From Paenibacillus riograndensis SBR5 (GTDB lineage Bacteria; Bacillota; Bacilli; Paenibacillales; Paenibacillaceae), in assembly GCF_000981585.1 (NCBI RefSeq), contig NZ_LN831776.1, positions 4,447,187-4,511,186 of the forward strand: DNA of 64,000 bases. The letters run 5' to 3'. The notes below the pieces were generated by a model, which made no database searches, was not told where the DNA came from, and saw nothing but the letters and a program-made list of their open reading frames with translations. The translations under genes and the position numbers were made by a program. Shown here piece after piece: positions 27,901 to 34,886 of this stretch (positions are counted from its first letter, which is position 1; every line of letters begins with the position of its first letter).

Positions 27901-28366
27901 CTTTGCCGTCGATCAGCGCAGCTGCCTGCTCCTCATAACTCTGCACAAGCTCCTGGAAGGTGACTCCTCCTGTTACTGAGAGGGTCTTCGTTGTCGGGCC
28001 CATAGCTCCAATCACATAGCGGGGCCGGTCAGGTGTGTCATATTTGTCTACAGCATTCCTTGCAAGTCTGGCTGCTTCGAGATTAATCTCACGCGCCCGC
28101 TGCGGAATATCATATTCAGCCAGTACAACAGAGGTAGCACCGAAAGTGTTGGTCTCAATTAAATCCGCACCGGCTTCGAGATATTTCTCGTGGATGCCCT
28201 GTATTAGCTCAGGCCGGGTAAGGACCAGCATTTCATTGCAGCCGTCAAGCTCCTCCCCGCCAAAATCGGCACCGGTTAGCGGCACCTGTTGAATCATCGT
28301 TCCCATTGCTCCGTCAAGAATCAGTATGCGCTGCTGTAAGCTTTCAGCAAGTGTGAATTTAGCCAC
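24929..28366 (-). CDS. metH: Cobalamin-dependent methionine synthase
   Basis: Transfers methyl from methyltetrahydrofolate through methylcobalamin to homocysteine. The 1145 residues hold all four modules. The homocysteine domain (about 1-320) has zinc ligands Cys226, Cys290 and Cys291. The pterin domain is about 325-610. The cobalamin domain has DVHDIG (residues 720-725, cobalt-binding His722) and GLSGLLVKS. The C-terminal reactivation domain binds AdoMet (about 900-1145, RVSFGYPACPD). GTG start after GGGGGGATAGAGA. No metF and no SAM or cobalamin riboswitch fits the short upstream gap, so control is not visible. Confidence 0.97.
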   Translation of the reverse strand: MAKFTLAESLQQRILILDGAMGTMIQQVPLTGADFGGEELDGCNEMLVLTRPELIQGIHEKYLEAGADLIETNTFGATSVVLAEYDIPQRAREINLEAARLARNAVDKYDTPDRPRYVIGAMGPTTKTLSVTGGVTFQELVQSYEEQAAALIDGKVDALLLETSQDTLNVKAGSIGIRNAFERSGITLPVMISGTIEPMGTTLAGQNIEAFYISLEHLKPISIGLNCATGPEFMRDHIRSLSAISSAAVSCYPNAGLPDENGNYHESPDSLARKLAGFAEKGWLNIAGGCCGTTPDHIRAMAEVLAEYPPRGLDGQHPPALSGIEPVYIESDNRPYMVGERTNVLGSRKFKRLIVEGKYEEASEIARAQVKNGAQVIDVCVQDPDRDESADITKFLELVVKKVKVPLMIDTTDPKVIDLALQYSQGKAIINSINLEDGEEKFELVTPLIHKYGAAIVVGTIDESGQAIKAADKLNVAKRSYELLVNKYGLAPEDLIFDTLVFPVGTGDEQYIGSAKETIDGIRLIKEALPEVHTILGISNVSFGLPEAGREVLNSVFLYECTKAGLDYAIVNTEKVERYASIPEQERYLAEQLIYNTNDDTLSAFVAAFRGKKVEKKEKISNLSLEERLASYVVEGTKEGLIPDLNEALTKSGPLEIINGPLMAGMSEVGRLFNNNELIVAEVLQSAEVMKASVSHLEQFMQKDETSVKGKIMLATVKGDVHDIGKNLVEIILSNNGYEIINLGIKVPPESIIEAFRREKADAIGLSGLLVKSAQQMVLTAQDLRTAGIDVPIMVGGAALTRKFTKTRIRPEYDGLVLYAKDAMDGLDIANRLMNPEERVKIEEEVRLEAEAAVAVAPQQELPVLTRAVRSKISPDAPVFTPPDLERHVLRNYPLGHIIPYVNMQMLLGHHLGLKGSVEAQLAAGDPRTVELKETVDEILHHAMLEGTMTPHAMYQFFPAQSKGNDILIYDPQDTATVLHTFTFPRQNVEPYLCLADFLKSVDSGIMDYVGFLVVTAGHGIREMSAELRDKGDYLRSHALQAVALEVAEGLAERVHHMMRDTWGFPDPADMTMKQRHGARYQGIRVSFGYPACPDLEDQGPLFKLMSPGDIGVELTEGFMMEPEASVSAMVFAHPEAQYFNVEKQ

Positions 28367-28491
28367 TCTCTATCCCCCCAGTAAAACATTAGAGTAAGTT
28401 TAGCAGAATTAAAGGATTTCGAAAAGCCTTCCTTTCCTCTCTGCTTTATCTGTAATTGCTGACGGCAGATTCCGTCCAGGTTTCTATCTAA

Positions 28492-28914
28492 TTAGGGCTG
28501 AACCACTAGCTTTTTGCTGGGCATGGAATGCTGTGTCCGTGCTGTTACATGGGAAGTCACAGTAAACTCCCCCTCGGCATCTATCGTTCCTTCAGCTTTA
28601 TATATACCATCCCCTGATGACTCGCCTGTGAATTCAAGCTTTGACTCTGTATTATTGTTGCTGACGATTTCAAAAAGAACTTCTTTCGCATCATCCACCG
28701 GTTGGCCGTTTTGTGTAACCAGCGCCTCAAAGACCACCTTCTGGCCCGCTGCAACCTGCAGAGGACTCCAGGACAGTTCTACTTTTATAGGCTCCATGGA
28801 CATATTTGACTCAGCATGCATATGATTCATATCCCCATTGCCACCAGAGCAGCCAGAAAGAGTTGCCGCTATGATTAACGATAACAACGCAGTCAGTTTC
28901 CTTGGTTTCAACAT
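28492..28914 (-). CDS. YtkA-like lipoprotein
   Basis: A 140-residue lipoprotein. The signal ends in the lipobox ATLSGC (Cys22), after which it would be anchored on the outer face of the membrane. A short Met/His-rich stretch (MNHMHAESNMSM) follows and may bind copper. Residues 45-140 form one Ig-like YtkA/FixH-type domain (VAAGQKVVFEALVTQNGQPVDDAKEVLFEI ... GEFTVTSHV). The start at 28914 follows GGGAGGACTCC; the longer frame upstream lacks a site. It is a single gene with unknown partner; a metal or assembly role is only suggested. Confidence 0.8.
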   Translation of the reverse strand: MLKPRKLTALLSLIIAATLSGCSGGNGDMNHMHAESNMSMEPIKVELSWSPLQVAAGQKVVFEALVTQNGQPVDDAKEVLFEIVSNNNTESKLEFTGESSGDGIYKAEGTIDAEGEFTVTSHVTARTQHSMPSKKLVVQP

Positions 28915-29077
28915 TTGGAGTCCTCCCAGGTTAATGGTAGATTTCATGATAATGCTGACATCTTGTGAAGCATTCTTATCTATTATACACATAATATTCG
29001 AATTATCAGTAAAGAAACCCATATTTCCGCACTATACCGTGATAATGATCACATACAAATCTTTTTTCGATAAAAAT

Positions 29078-29104
29078 AGCCGCATCCCAAATCAGGATAC
29101 GGCT
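29078..29104 (-). terminator. Terminator of the YjjG/YfnB-like HAD gene
   Basis: AGCCGcATCC pairs with GGATaCGGCT around a seven-base loop, followed on the minus strand by ATTTTTA. Confidence 0.75.
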
Positions 29105-29118
29105 TCTTGGAAGAGGTG

Positions 29119-29904
29119 CTATAAAGTTTCTACAAGCGGCAGGAGCTCGCTGAGATGTCCAATCTGATAATCCGGTGTAATCTCCGGGTCGGATGCTTTG
29201 CCGGTGCGGTTAATCCATACGGTTGTCAAGCCTGCTCCAAGTCCGCCAAGGATATCGGTTGTCAGTTTGTCACCCACCATAATTCCTTCCTCGGGGGTAA
29301 TATCCAGCAGATTCATGGCATGTGTGAAGATTCCTTTGTCCGGCTTGCCTTTGCCAAAGTTCCCCGAAATCACCACATGGTCAAAGTAAGGAACCAGCTC
29401 CGGAACTCCGTCAAGCTTTTCCTGCTGCAATGCCGGACAACCGTTCGTCAGGAGCAGCAGCTTCACTTTCCCCTTCAGCTCATCCAGCACTTGCAGTGTT
29501 TCTTCATATATATACGGACGGCTGCGGCGTTCTGCGGCAAACTTAGCCGCCAGCGTTTCGGCAAGAGCTTCATCCTCCACACCCAGCGCGGCCAGTCCGC
29601 GGCGCCAGGATTCCTTGCGGTAGACAGGGGCAAGCTGCTCCATTTGACGGAATTCAAGCTGTTCACCGGCCGTAAAATTTCCCCACAACGCTTCAAAAGG
29701 GTTGATTCCTATCAGCTTGGTGAACGGAAATGTCTCATATGATTCATACAGATTCCTTGCTTCCCTGCGGACCGCTGCTTCCAGCTCCCGGGGATCGACG
29801 GAGTCTCCTGCTGCTTCACTGGCATAGCGGAATGCTTCTTCTACGCTCCGCTCATCCCAGAGCAGTGTGTCATCAAGGTCAAAGAGTACGGCTGAAATCG
29901 GCAT
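29119..29904 (-). CDS. HAD-superfamily hydrolase, YfnB/YjjG-like
   Basis: A 261-residue HAD phosphatase with a C1 cap: nucleophile AVLFDLDDTLLWDE, LLLLTNGCP with the Thr/Asn motif II, Lys in NFGKGKPDKGIF, and VGDKLTTDILGG as the acidic motif IV. E. coli YjjG acts on pyrimidine nucleotides and B. subtilis YfnB is a close type, so nucleotide house-cleaning is plausible but not shown. Start ATG follows GGGAGAAC. It is followed by its own terminator and preceded on the same strand by a membrane protein gene 38 bases away. Confidence 0.9.
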   Translation of the reverse strand: MPISAVLFDLDDTLLWDERSVEEAFRYASEAAGDSVDPRELEAAVRREARNLYESYETFPFTKLIGINPFEALWGNFTAGEQLEFRQMEQLAPVYRKESWRRGLAALGVEDEALAETLAAKFAAERRSRPYIYEETLQVLDELKGKVKLLLLTNGCPALQQEKLDGVPELVPYFDHVVISGNFGKGKPDKGIFTHAMNLLDITPEEGIMVGDKLTTDILGGLGAGLTTVWINRTGKASDPEITPDYQIGHLSELLPLVETL

Positions 29905-29942
29905 TGTAGTTCTCCCTCTCCCTATGCTGGTCTATATCTTTA

Positions 29943-30470
29943 CTATTCGTTCACTAGTTCCACATGATTCTGCTTGGCGAACTGCTCCAGACGCTCAGTC
30001 ATAGCCTTAATGTCATAACGGTTGATCAGTCTTGAGAATACCCACTGTGTGCGCTTGCCTTTATACTTGATAGAGACTGTACCGCGCGTAACGGTAATTT
30101 TCTCAATATCTGCCGCCGGCAGCAGACGCTCCCGGTTATATTTAATGGTGGACAGTCTGGCGCGTTCTACCTTCAAATACGGACGGCGGAAAAACAGCAG
30201 TGCCGCAAGCAGAAAATACAGCACAACTCCCAGCCAGTTGGCAAGAATGCCGCTTCCCTTAGCTTCATCAATGGAGCCAACTACCCAGAACATAATGCCC
30301 AGCAGCATTAACACAACGGGAAATACGATGTTGCGGCCTTTGAAAACATCGCTGCTCTTGGCAGCGGCAGAAGAGGTTGAAGCATAGATGGATTCTTTCC
30401 CTTGCTTCTTGCGTTGCTTGTTTACTTGCTGTGTGTTGCGTTGAACCATTCTTTCCCAAGAACGGGCCAT
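29943..30470 (-). CDS. Two-helix membrane protein with PH-like C-terminal domain
   Basis: A 175-residue membrane protein of unknown function. A basic N-terminal tail (about 1-45, MARSWERMVQRNTQQVNKQRKK) precedes two transmembrane helices (about 48-66 and 76-93). A cytoplasmic C-terminal region of short beta strands (LPAADIEKITVTRGTVSIKYKGKRTQWVFSR in part) resembles bacterial PH-type domains. ATG follows GGGGGAACTGAC. It probably forms a short unit with the downstream HAD gene. I do not recognise a specific family name. Confidence 0.75.
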   Translation of the reverse strand: MARSWERMVQRNTQQVNKQRKKQGKESIYASTSSAAAKSSDVFKGRNIVFPVVLMLLGIMFWVVGSIDEAKGSGILANWLGVVLYFLLAALLFFRRPYLKVERARLSTIKYNRERLLPAADIEKITVTRGTVSIKYKGKRTQWVFSRLINRYDIKAMTERLEQFAKQNHVELVNE

Positions 30471-30554
30471 GTCAGTTCCCCCTAGTCATCCTAAAATATC
30501 TATGAAAAGGAACAGAGCATCATTAACTCCTGCCTTGTTGCCTTGTTCATGCTC

Positions 30555-30728
30555 TTATTTATCCACAATCTCAATGTTGTCGAGCTGGGCGCGGAAGTTG
30601 CTGCGGATATTGCCCAGGTAGATCTCGCGCAGCTTGGCTCTTTCCGCAAGCTCCTCTTCATTCAGGCCGTCACTCTTCTGTTTGCGCGCCAATTCATTGA
30701 TGCGGGCGACCAATTCATCAATATTCAA
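30555..30728 (-). CDS. ynzC: DUF896/YnzC-family small protein, TTG start
   Basis: A 57-residue cytoplasmic protein, easily missed because it starts with TTG (30728) after GGAGGGAAACACA. The sequence reads LNIDELVARINELARKQK, then GLNEEELAERAKLREIYLG and NIRSNFRAQLDNIEIVDK, the two-helix DUF896 pattern. In B. subtilis ynzC lies in the SOS operon yneA-yneB-ynzC opposite lexA; the same order is seen here without yneB. A terminator-like hairpin separates it from yneA, so it may be only partly under LexA control. Confidence 0.88.
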   Translation of the reverse strand: MNIDELVARINELARKQKSDGLNEEELAERAKLREIYLGNIRSNFRAQLDNIEIVDK

Positions 30729-30770
30729 TGTGTTTCCCTCCTCTATAAATTCATTCTAACTGTGCCATGA

Positions 30771-30808
30771 GAAAAAGAGCTTGTCAAGGTCTGCTCCCTG
30801 AAAGCTCT
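30771..30808 (-). terminator. Terminator or attenuator after yneA
   Basis: AGAGCTT (30776-30782) pairs with AAGCTCT (30802-30808). On the minus strand the stem is followed by TTTTCTC. It stands between yneA and ynzC. Confidence 0.6.
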
Positions 30809-30831
30809 TAGCTCCATCTATAGGTACTGAT

Positions 30832-31236
30832 TCAGTATGAATATACAGGTAAAGTAAGCACATCTCCGGCTTGGATATTGCTGTTCTCCAGGCCGCTTGT
30901 TCGTTTGATTCCTTCTATATATACAGCCGTTTTCATATCAGCCGGTTTATTCTTCAGTGCAATGCTCCATAGAGTATCCCCACGTTCAACTACGACTCTC
31001 TTTTCCTGCTTGGGCGAAGATACTGATCCTGCAAACACATTGCCCACCACCGTAAACCCTGAGATCACCAGCAGAACAATCAAAGCCAGCTTTATAATAT
31101 TATCTGTCCGGATTAATGTACGATTGCGAGATATTAAAGATAAAAGCAGATTCTTAATATTTAGTCTATCCATTGAAGCTGTACGGTCTTCATGAACCTC
31201 ATCGTAAATGCTGCGGTATGTGCTGTACTTTAACAT
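30832..31236 (-). CDS. yneA: SOS cell division inhibitor, YneA-like LysM protein
   Basis: A 134-residue single-pass protein: cytoplasmic N-terminus, one transmembrane helix (about 48-70, IIKLALIVLLVISGFTVVGNVFAG) and an extracellular LysM domain (about 80-130, VVERGDTLWSIA). B. subtilis YneA (105 residues) has the same plan and delays division during DNA damage. The longer frame begins at 31305, but ATG at 31236 follows GGAGGTCGG. It is transcribed divergently from lexA, and its promoter carries a LexA box in the spacer. The N-terminal cytoplasmic part is longer than in B. subtilis. Confidence 0.88.
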   Translation of the reverse strand: MLKYSTYRSIYDEVHEDRTASMDRLNIKNLLLSLISRNRTLIRTDNIIKLALIVLLVISGFTVVGNVFAGSVSSPKQEKRVVVERGDTLWSIALKNKPADMKTAVYIEGIKRTSGLENSNIQAGDVLTLPVYSY

Positions 31237-31276
31237 ATTAACCGACCTCCAAACACTTGTTCTTACTTTCGAAATC

Positions 31277-31305
31277 AATATAACACGAACATGTGTTTTG
31301 ATCAA
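31277..31305 (-). promoter_or_regulatory. Sigma-A promoter of yneA
   Basis: TTGATC (31305-31300), 17-base spacer, TATATT (31282-31277). LexA box 1 fills the spacer. Confidence 0.85.
31286..31299. promoter_or_regulatory. LexA (Cheo) box 1
   Basis: CGAACATGTGTTTT fits the B. subtilis consensus CGAACRNRYGTTYC at 13 of 14 positions and overlaps the yneA promoter spacer. Confidence 0.88.
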
Positions 31306-31314
31306 TAGTTTTTT

Positions 31315-31328
31315 CGAACAATTGTTCC
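31315..31328. promoter_or_regulatory. LexA (Cheo) box 2
   Basis: CGAACAATTGTTCC is a near-perfect palindromic LexA site about 10 bases upstream of the yneA -35 box. Confidence 0.85.
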
Positions 31329-31404
31329 CTTCTTATGTACAACCCTTTTTTTGCGGATTATGACCGCTTAATTCACAAATCACCGCTATTTCCGCCTACG
31401 TTTT

Positions 31405-31418
31405 AGAACTTATGTTTG
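31405..31418. promoter_or_regulatory. LexA (Cheo) box 3, weaker
   Basis: AGAACTTATGTTTG keeps GAAC-N4-GTT with mismatches at the ends; it overlaps the lexA -35 region. Confidence 0.6.
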
Positions 31419-31444
31419 TACGAACGGAAGTTCTATGTTATAAT
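31416..31444 (+). promoter_or_regulatory. Sigma-A promoter of lexA
   Basis: TTGTAC (31416-31421), 17 bases, TATAAT (31439-31444), ending 32 bases before the lexA start. Confidence 0.82.
31421..31434. promoter_or_regulatory. LexA (Cheo) box 4 in the lexA promoter
   Basis: CGAACGGAAGTTCT lies within the lexA promoter spacer, consistent with autoregulation. Confidence 0.8.
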
Positions 31445-31476
31445 TTTCCCAAACATAGTATATGGGGTTGATTCCG

Positions 31477-32103
31477 ATGTCAAAGATTTCGAGTCGCCAA
31501 CTGGCGATCCTGGAATTTATTCGTAACGAAGTCCGCAGCAAGGGTTACCCGCCTTCTGTCCGGGAAATCGGCGAAGCTGTAGGACTGGCTTCCAGCTCCA
31601 CGGTACATGGCCATCTGGACCGGCTGGAGAAGAAAGGGCTCATCCGCCGCGATCCGACGAAACCGCGTGCAATAGAATTGCTGGGTCAAGAGGATTCCGA
31701 GAATGTTCATCAGTTCGTTCAGACGGTAACACGCATTCCTGTCGTTGGGAAGGTTACTGCCGGGGTACCGATTACAGCAACTGAGAATATTGAGGATTAC
31801 TTTCCGCTGCCTACTCATTATGTAGGAGACAACAAAGTGTTCATGCTGTCCGTCCTTGGTGACAGTATGATAGACGCAGGCATTATGAACGGTGACTACG
31901 TGATCGTCCGCCAGCAGCAGACTGCAGATAACGGCGATATCGTGGTTGCCATGACTGAAGAAGATGAAGCAACCGTTAAGACCTTCTACAAAGAGCGCGA
32001 CCACATCCGCCTCCAGCCGGAGAATCCGGCATACGAGCCTCTACGCCTGAATCGTGTCACGATTCTGGGCAGAGTTATCGGCCTATTCCGCGATATTCAT
32101 TAG
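31477..32103 (+). CDS. lexA: SOS repressor LexA
   Basis: Repressor of the DNA-damage response, self-cleaved when RecA is activated. The 208-residue protein has an N-terminal winged helix ([38 protein letters not shown]). The cleavage site Ala95-Gly96 is in GKVTAGVPI and the catalytic dyad is Ser130 ([10 protein letters not shown]) and Lys168 (ATVKTFY). ATG at 31477 follows GGGGTTGA; the in-frame ATG five codons earlier overlaps that site. Its promoter carries LexA boxes. Nearly identical in its DNA-binding helix to B. subtilis LexA (DinR). Confidence 0.98.
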   Translation: MSKISSRQLAILEFIRNEVRSKGYPPSVREIGEAVGLASSSTVHGHLDRLEKKGLIRRDPTKPRAIELLGQEDSENVHQFVQTVTRIPVVGKVTAGVPITATENIEDYFPLPTHYVGDNKVFMLSVLGDSMIDAGIMNGDYVIVRQQQTADNGDIVVAMTEEDEATVKTFYKERDHIRLQPENPAYEPLRLNRVTILGRVIGLFRDIH

Positions 32104-32116
32104 TTCCCCCTCTATT

Positions 32117-32155
32117 AAGACTGCTCCACTGGAATTGGTGGACAGTCTTTTTCCT
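32117..32155 (+). terminator. Terminator of lexA
   Basis: AAGACTG (32117-32123) pairs with CAGTCTT (32143-32149), with an inner CCAC/GTGG helix, followed by TTTTCCTTTT. Confidence 0.85.
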
Positions 32156-32329
32156 TTTCTCCTATTAGACCTTCCCGCGTAATCTATTTTGTTCGCCATT
32201 CAGTTTCTTTCCATATGCCCTTTTCACCGGATAGGAACATTTGTTCCATCGTGCTCGCCGATACTAATTATTTCAGAACACTCCTTCCTCTCCGCTCATA
32301 TCCTGGATCATAAAGGAGTGCTGATCGCG

Positions 32330-32668
32330 ATGCCTGCCTATCGAATCATTATTGATCTGTCACAACGGATGCTGTATCTGCTCGACAATGACACTGTTAT
32401 TAGAGGTTTCCCTGTAGGGATTGGTAAAATGTTAACGGTCTCTCCGGTTGGAGAATATACCATTATCAACAAACAGCGTAACCCCGGAGGCCCGTTCGGC
32501 GCCTTTTGGATGGGCCTGTCCAAACCCCATTACGGGATTCATGGAACCAATGACCCTTCCTCTATCGGCAAAATGGTCTCCCACGGCTGTATTCGTATGT
32601 ACAATGAGGATGTATTGTGGCTCGCAGCTACTGTTCCAGTTGGAACCAGGGTCACCATTCGGGAATAA
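32330..32668 (+). CDS. Minimal L,D-transpeptidase (YkuD domain)
   Basis: A 112-residue protein consisting of little more than a YkuD catalytic domain. The motif HGTND...SHGCIRM supplies His71, His85, catalytic Cys87 and Arg89. Family members make 3-3 crosslinks in peptidoglycan or attach proteins to it. There is no LysM domain and no signal peptide from the ATG at 32330 (AAGGAG 11 bases upstream). The frame continues upstream with a hydrophobic stretch but without a good start site. How it reaches the wall is unclear. Confidence 0.88.
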   Translation: MPAYRIIIDLSQRMLYLLDNDTVIRGFPVGIGKMLTVSPVGEYTIINKQRNPGGPFGAFWMGLSKPHYGIHGTNDPSSIGKMVSHGCIRMYNEDVLWLAATVPVGTRVTIRE

Positions 32669-32676
32669 CAAACATA

Positions 32677-32724
32677 AAGGACACCTATGCCAGACGCGCA
32701 GCAGCGTCCCCGCAGGGTGTCCTT
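32677..32724 (+). terminator. Terminator-like hairpin after the L,D-transpeptidase gene
   Basis: Nine-pair stem AAGGACACC/GGTGTCCTT (32677-32685 with 32716-32724). The T run after it is poor, so termination efficiency is uncertain. Confidence 0.5.
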
Positions 32725-32822
32725 CATGTTCTAACATTTATTTTGCGCACTAACAGGAAAAGTGCAGTAATATGTCGAAACTTGTACATTGGAAAATTAA
32801 ATCTTGAAAGGAAGTGCCTGGT

Positions 32823-33200
32823 TTGAATCAATCCAAAGTCAGAACCCACGTCGATTTTAAAGTCGAAGCACTGGGTAAGCTCTCTAACCTTTTGCTGAAC
32901 AATAATCATGGAGAACGCAAAGTCAATCTGCTTACCGCGTTCGGCAGCATCGAAGGCAATGTAGCTACGAATACTAGCAGCAAAGAGGATGTATTTAATT
33001 TCAAATCACTGATGGACGATGTTATCGTAGACGAATACATCTCCTACCTGGGTGCTGAGCATCCTGAAAAATCATTCAACTACAATTTTGTTGTCCTGGA
33101 CAACGTGATTGTACGTCCTTTTGCCAGTTATGGGACTGTAATTGAATATAAGCAGCTTATTGTCTATGCGGATCAAATTACGGCCTTTAACTTCCTGTAA
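32823..33200 (+). CDS. Conserved hypothetical protein, 125 residues
   Basis: I do not recognise a family. A TTG start at 32823 follows AAAGGA at about 10 bases; the GTG three codons earlier is too close to that site. The protein is soluble and mixed alpha/beta, without signal peptide, cysteines or membrane helices. It ends in strand-rich sequence (YNFVVLDNVIVRPF, GTVIEYKQLIVYADQITAF). Balanced composition and a good ribosome site support coding. It is isolated on the plus strand, convergent with the next gene across a long inverted repeat. Confidence 0.7.
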   Translation: MNQSKVRTHVDFKVEALGKLSNLLLNNNHGERKVNLLTAFGSIEGNVATNTSSKEDVFNFKSLMDDVIVDEYISYLGAEHPEKSFNYNFVVLDNVIVRPFASYGTVIEYKQLIVYADQITAFNFL

Positions 33201-33229
33201 AGCTGTACAAGTACATCTCTACATATTGG

Positions 33230-33309
33230 AGCAATAAACGGCTTGTGCCTCCTGTGAACATCACCATGGCCCACAGACTAAAATCACGGAGGCACTCAGC
33301 TTTATTGCT
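33230..33309. terminator. Long inverted repeat between convergent genes
   Basis: AGCAATAAA and TGCCTCCtGTGA on the left pair with TCACgGAGGCA and TTTATTGCT on the right (about 33231-33259 with 33285-33309). It covers the gap and the stop codon of the minus-strand gene and may end transcription from both sides. Confidence 0.5.
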
Positions 33310-33844
33310 GCGTCTGCTCGTATCCGAGCTCATCCAATATGCCTTCTGCCTGCGCAAGCTGAACCTCCTCGGGTTCCTTCAGCTTTCTGGCATAAACCAC
33401 TGCGCTTTTAACCACTTTTTCGATCAGCCGCCGCCCCTGTTCTTTGGTAATGGACACTTCTACTCCAGAGCGTCCCACCACCTCCGCTAAGCAGAAGAAT
33501 GCAATCCGCATGCTGTAATTCTCCCGGCTTAAAAAATAGAACAAATAAGGGATATTCTTCAGCAAACGATCCACCCAGTTCGTGATCTCACGGATCTGAT
33601 AAATTTCTCTCCGGTCTAGCTCATACCCGTTAAAGATCAGGGTCACCTTCCCGCGCAGCCTTTTCTTTTCATACTTTTTGAACTCCCGGAGATAATTCTC
33701 CAGCCGCCCCTTCTCTACATCTTCCCTGGACACATTCAGCACAGTTATCCCTTCCGTATCCGCACTTAGTGCAGGCGTTACAGCGATATCACCAGTTTCC
33801 TGCTGCTTTGGCAGTCCCAATCGCTGCCGCAAACTCTCTTCCAT
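33302..33844 (-). CDS. Conserved hypothetical protein, 180 residues
   Basis: No family recognised. ATG at 33844 follows GGAGG at nine bases; the upstream part of the frame lacks a site. The first 45 residues look flexible. The rest is a mixed alpha/beta domain with a Lys/Arg-rich segment (YLREFKKYEKKRLRGKVTLIFNGYELDRREIYQIREI) and no signal or membrane helix. A helical C-terminus (RRLIEKVVKSAVVYARKLKEPEEV) follows. Convergent with the 125-residue gene. Coding is well supported by codon pattern and the site; function is unknown. Confidence 0.75.
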   Translation of the reverse strand: MEESLRQRLGLPKQQETGDIAVTPALSADTEGITVLNVSREDVEKGRLENYLREFKKYEKKRLRGKVTLIFNGYELDRREIYQIREITNWVDRLLKNIPYLFYFLSRENYSMRIAFFCLAEVVGRSGVEVSITKEQGRRLIEKVVKSAVVYARKLKEPEEVQLAQAEGILDELGYEQTQQ

Positions 33845-33951
33845 TCCCGTCATCCTCCAGTTATGTAGGTTATGATACATCGCAACCTTGAAAAGGCACC
33901 CCGAAGGATGCCTTGAATTGCAGAAACTTCTGCTGCCACTCCCCAAGCTAA

Positions 33952-34170
33952 CTATAGAACACTGCGGAGTAACCGGATTGCAGCCGTATTTAAGCGCAAT
34001 GCTTCACGTATGGAAGCTCTCGCAGCCAGCAGCTCGCGTCTCGCCCGGCTGGGATTTGGCACCCGCCGCAAATTTTCATTGATTTCTTCCAGTCTCTCCA
34101 GCAAAATAGCTCTTTGCGTCAGCAGCAAATTCAGCGCTCTGCGGATTCTTGCACGCTCGCGTTCTGTCAT
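33952..34170 (-). CDS. Small Arg-rich helical protein, 72 residues
   Basis: Unknown function. ATG at 34170 follows AGAGGTGTAAAG. Almost the entire sequence is predicted helix with many Arg, Glu and Leu residues (RERARIRRALNLLL, LLERLEEINENLRRV, ARRELLAARASIREALRL). It suggests a two-helix hairpin or a short coiled coil, possibly binding nucleic acid through its net positive charge. It lies on the same strand as the 180-residue gene, 108 bases upstream of its start. Confidence 0.65.
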   Translation of the reverse strand: MTERERARIRRALNLLLTQRAILLERLEEINENLRRVPNPSRARRELLAARASIREALRLNTAAIRLLRSVL

Positions 34171-34330
34171 CTTTACACCTCTTTTACGTTTGATAGTATA
34201 AGAGATGCAATTGATGCCACATTGGCATGTGCGATCAGGCAGCAAAATTGAAGACAACAAAAGAGCCGCTACTCAGCAGCTCATAAGAAGAATGGGAATA
34301 CTCCCATCCAAAACAAGGCCGGGCCATCGA

Positions 34331-34558
34331 TTATTCCTGTTTTTTCGGAACACGGACTCTGAACTCAAATCCATCCCGGCTGTAACACATTCCGGCTACT
34401 AGCACATCATCCGGGGTCCATCTCTGCACAGGTCCGGCATAGTCTGCTATAACATGCGGCTTGCCTTCGATTAACTGAACGACGTATACCTTCACTTGAG
34501 CAAGCGCAGCGGCGAACAAATCGGCATCACTCGTCAGAACTTTATACGTTGACTTCAA
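34331..34558 (-). CDS. Small hypothetical protein, 75 residues, TTG start
   Basis: Unknown function. The TTG at 34558 follows AAGGAGGTG at an ideal distance, which is strong evidence for translation. The protein is compact, with VKVYVVQLIEGKPHVIADYAGPV and DGFEFRVRVPKK suggesting a small beta-rich fold and one Cys. A hairpin GCGGGT/ACCCGC sits just upstream of the ribosome site in the leader. It may be cotranscribed with the 72-residue gene downstream. Confidence 0.7.
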   Translation of the reverse strand: MKSTYKVLTSDADLFAAALAQVKVYVVQLIEGKPHVIADYAGPVQRWTPDDVLVAGMCYSRDGFEFRVRVPKKQE

Positions 34559-34886
34559 AAAGGCACCTCCTTATCGGCGGGTTGATACCCGCTCAGGCAA
34601 TCCCCTGATTTTTTTTGGAATCTATGTATAACCAATTAACAGACTCTCCATTTCAGAGAGGAGCATTTCCATACATAGGTAGTATACAGCGGTACGGAAC
34701 GATATGTAAACGAGTCAAGCTGTTTATTTTCCATAAAAAAGAGGGCATTCTGTTAATTATTTAGAATCTGGCATGAAAACAATTTTTTTAGCAAGTGTCA
34801 TTTTTATGACTTGGCTTGCCTTTCCCTGCAGGATTTGGTAAGACTAATTTAGTTGAGAACAGACTGAATTGTAAGGAGGAAGCACT
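34559..34886. other. Divergent intergenic region with small inverted repeats
   Basis: A 328-base AT-rich stretch between divergent small genes. Visible are the leader hairpin GCGGGTTGATACCCGC at about 34577-34592, an inverted CTATGTAT/ATACATAG pair flanking CTCTC/GAGAG, and GTCAT/ATGAC around 34797-34809. No clear promoter or coding frame was found. Confidence 0.5.

Noticed and set aside
28367..28491. SAM or cobalamin riboswitch upstream of metH
   Set aside because: The gap to the next gene is only about 125 bases and shows none of the conserved helices of these riboswitches.
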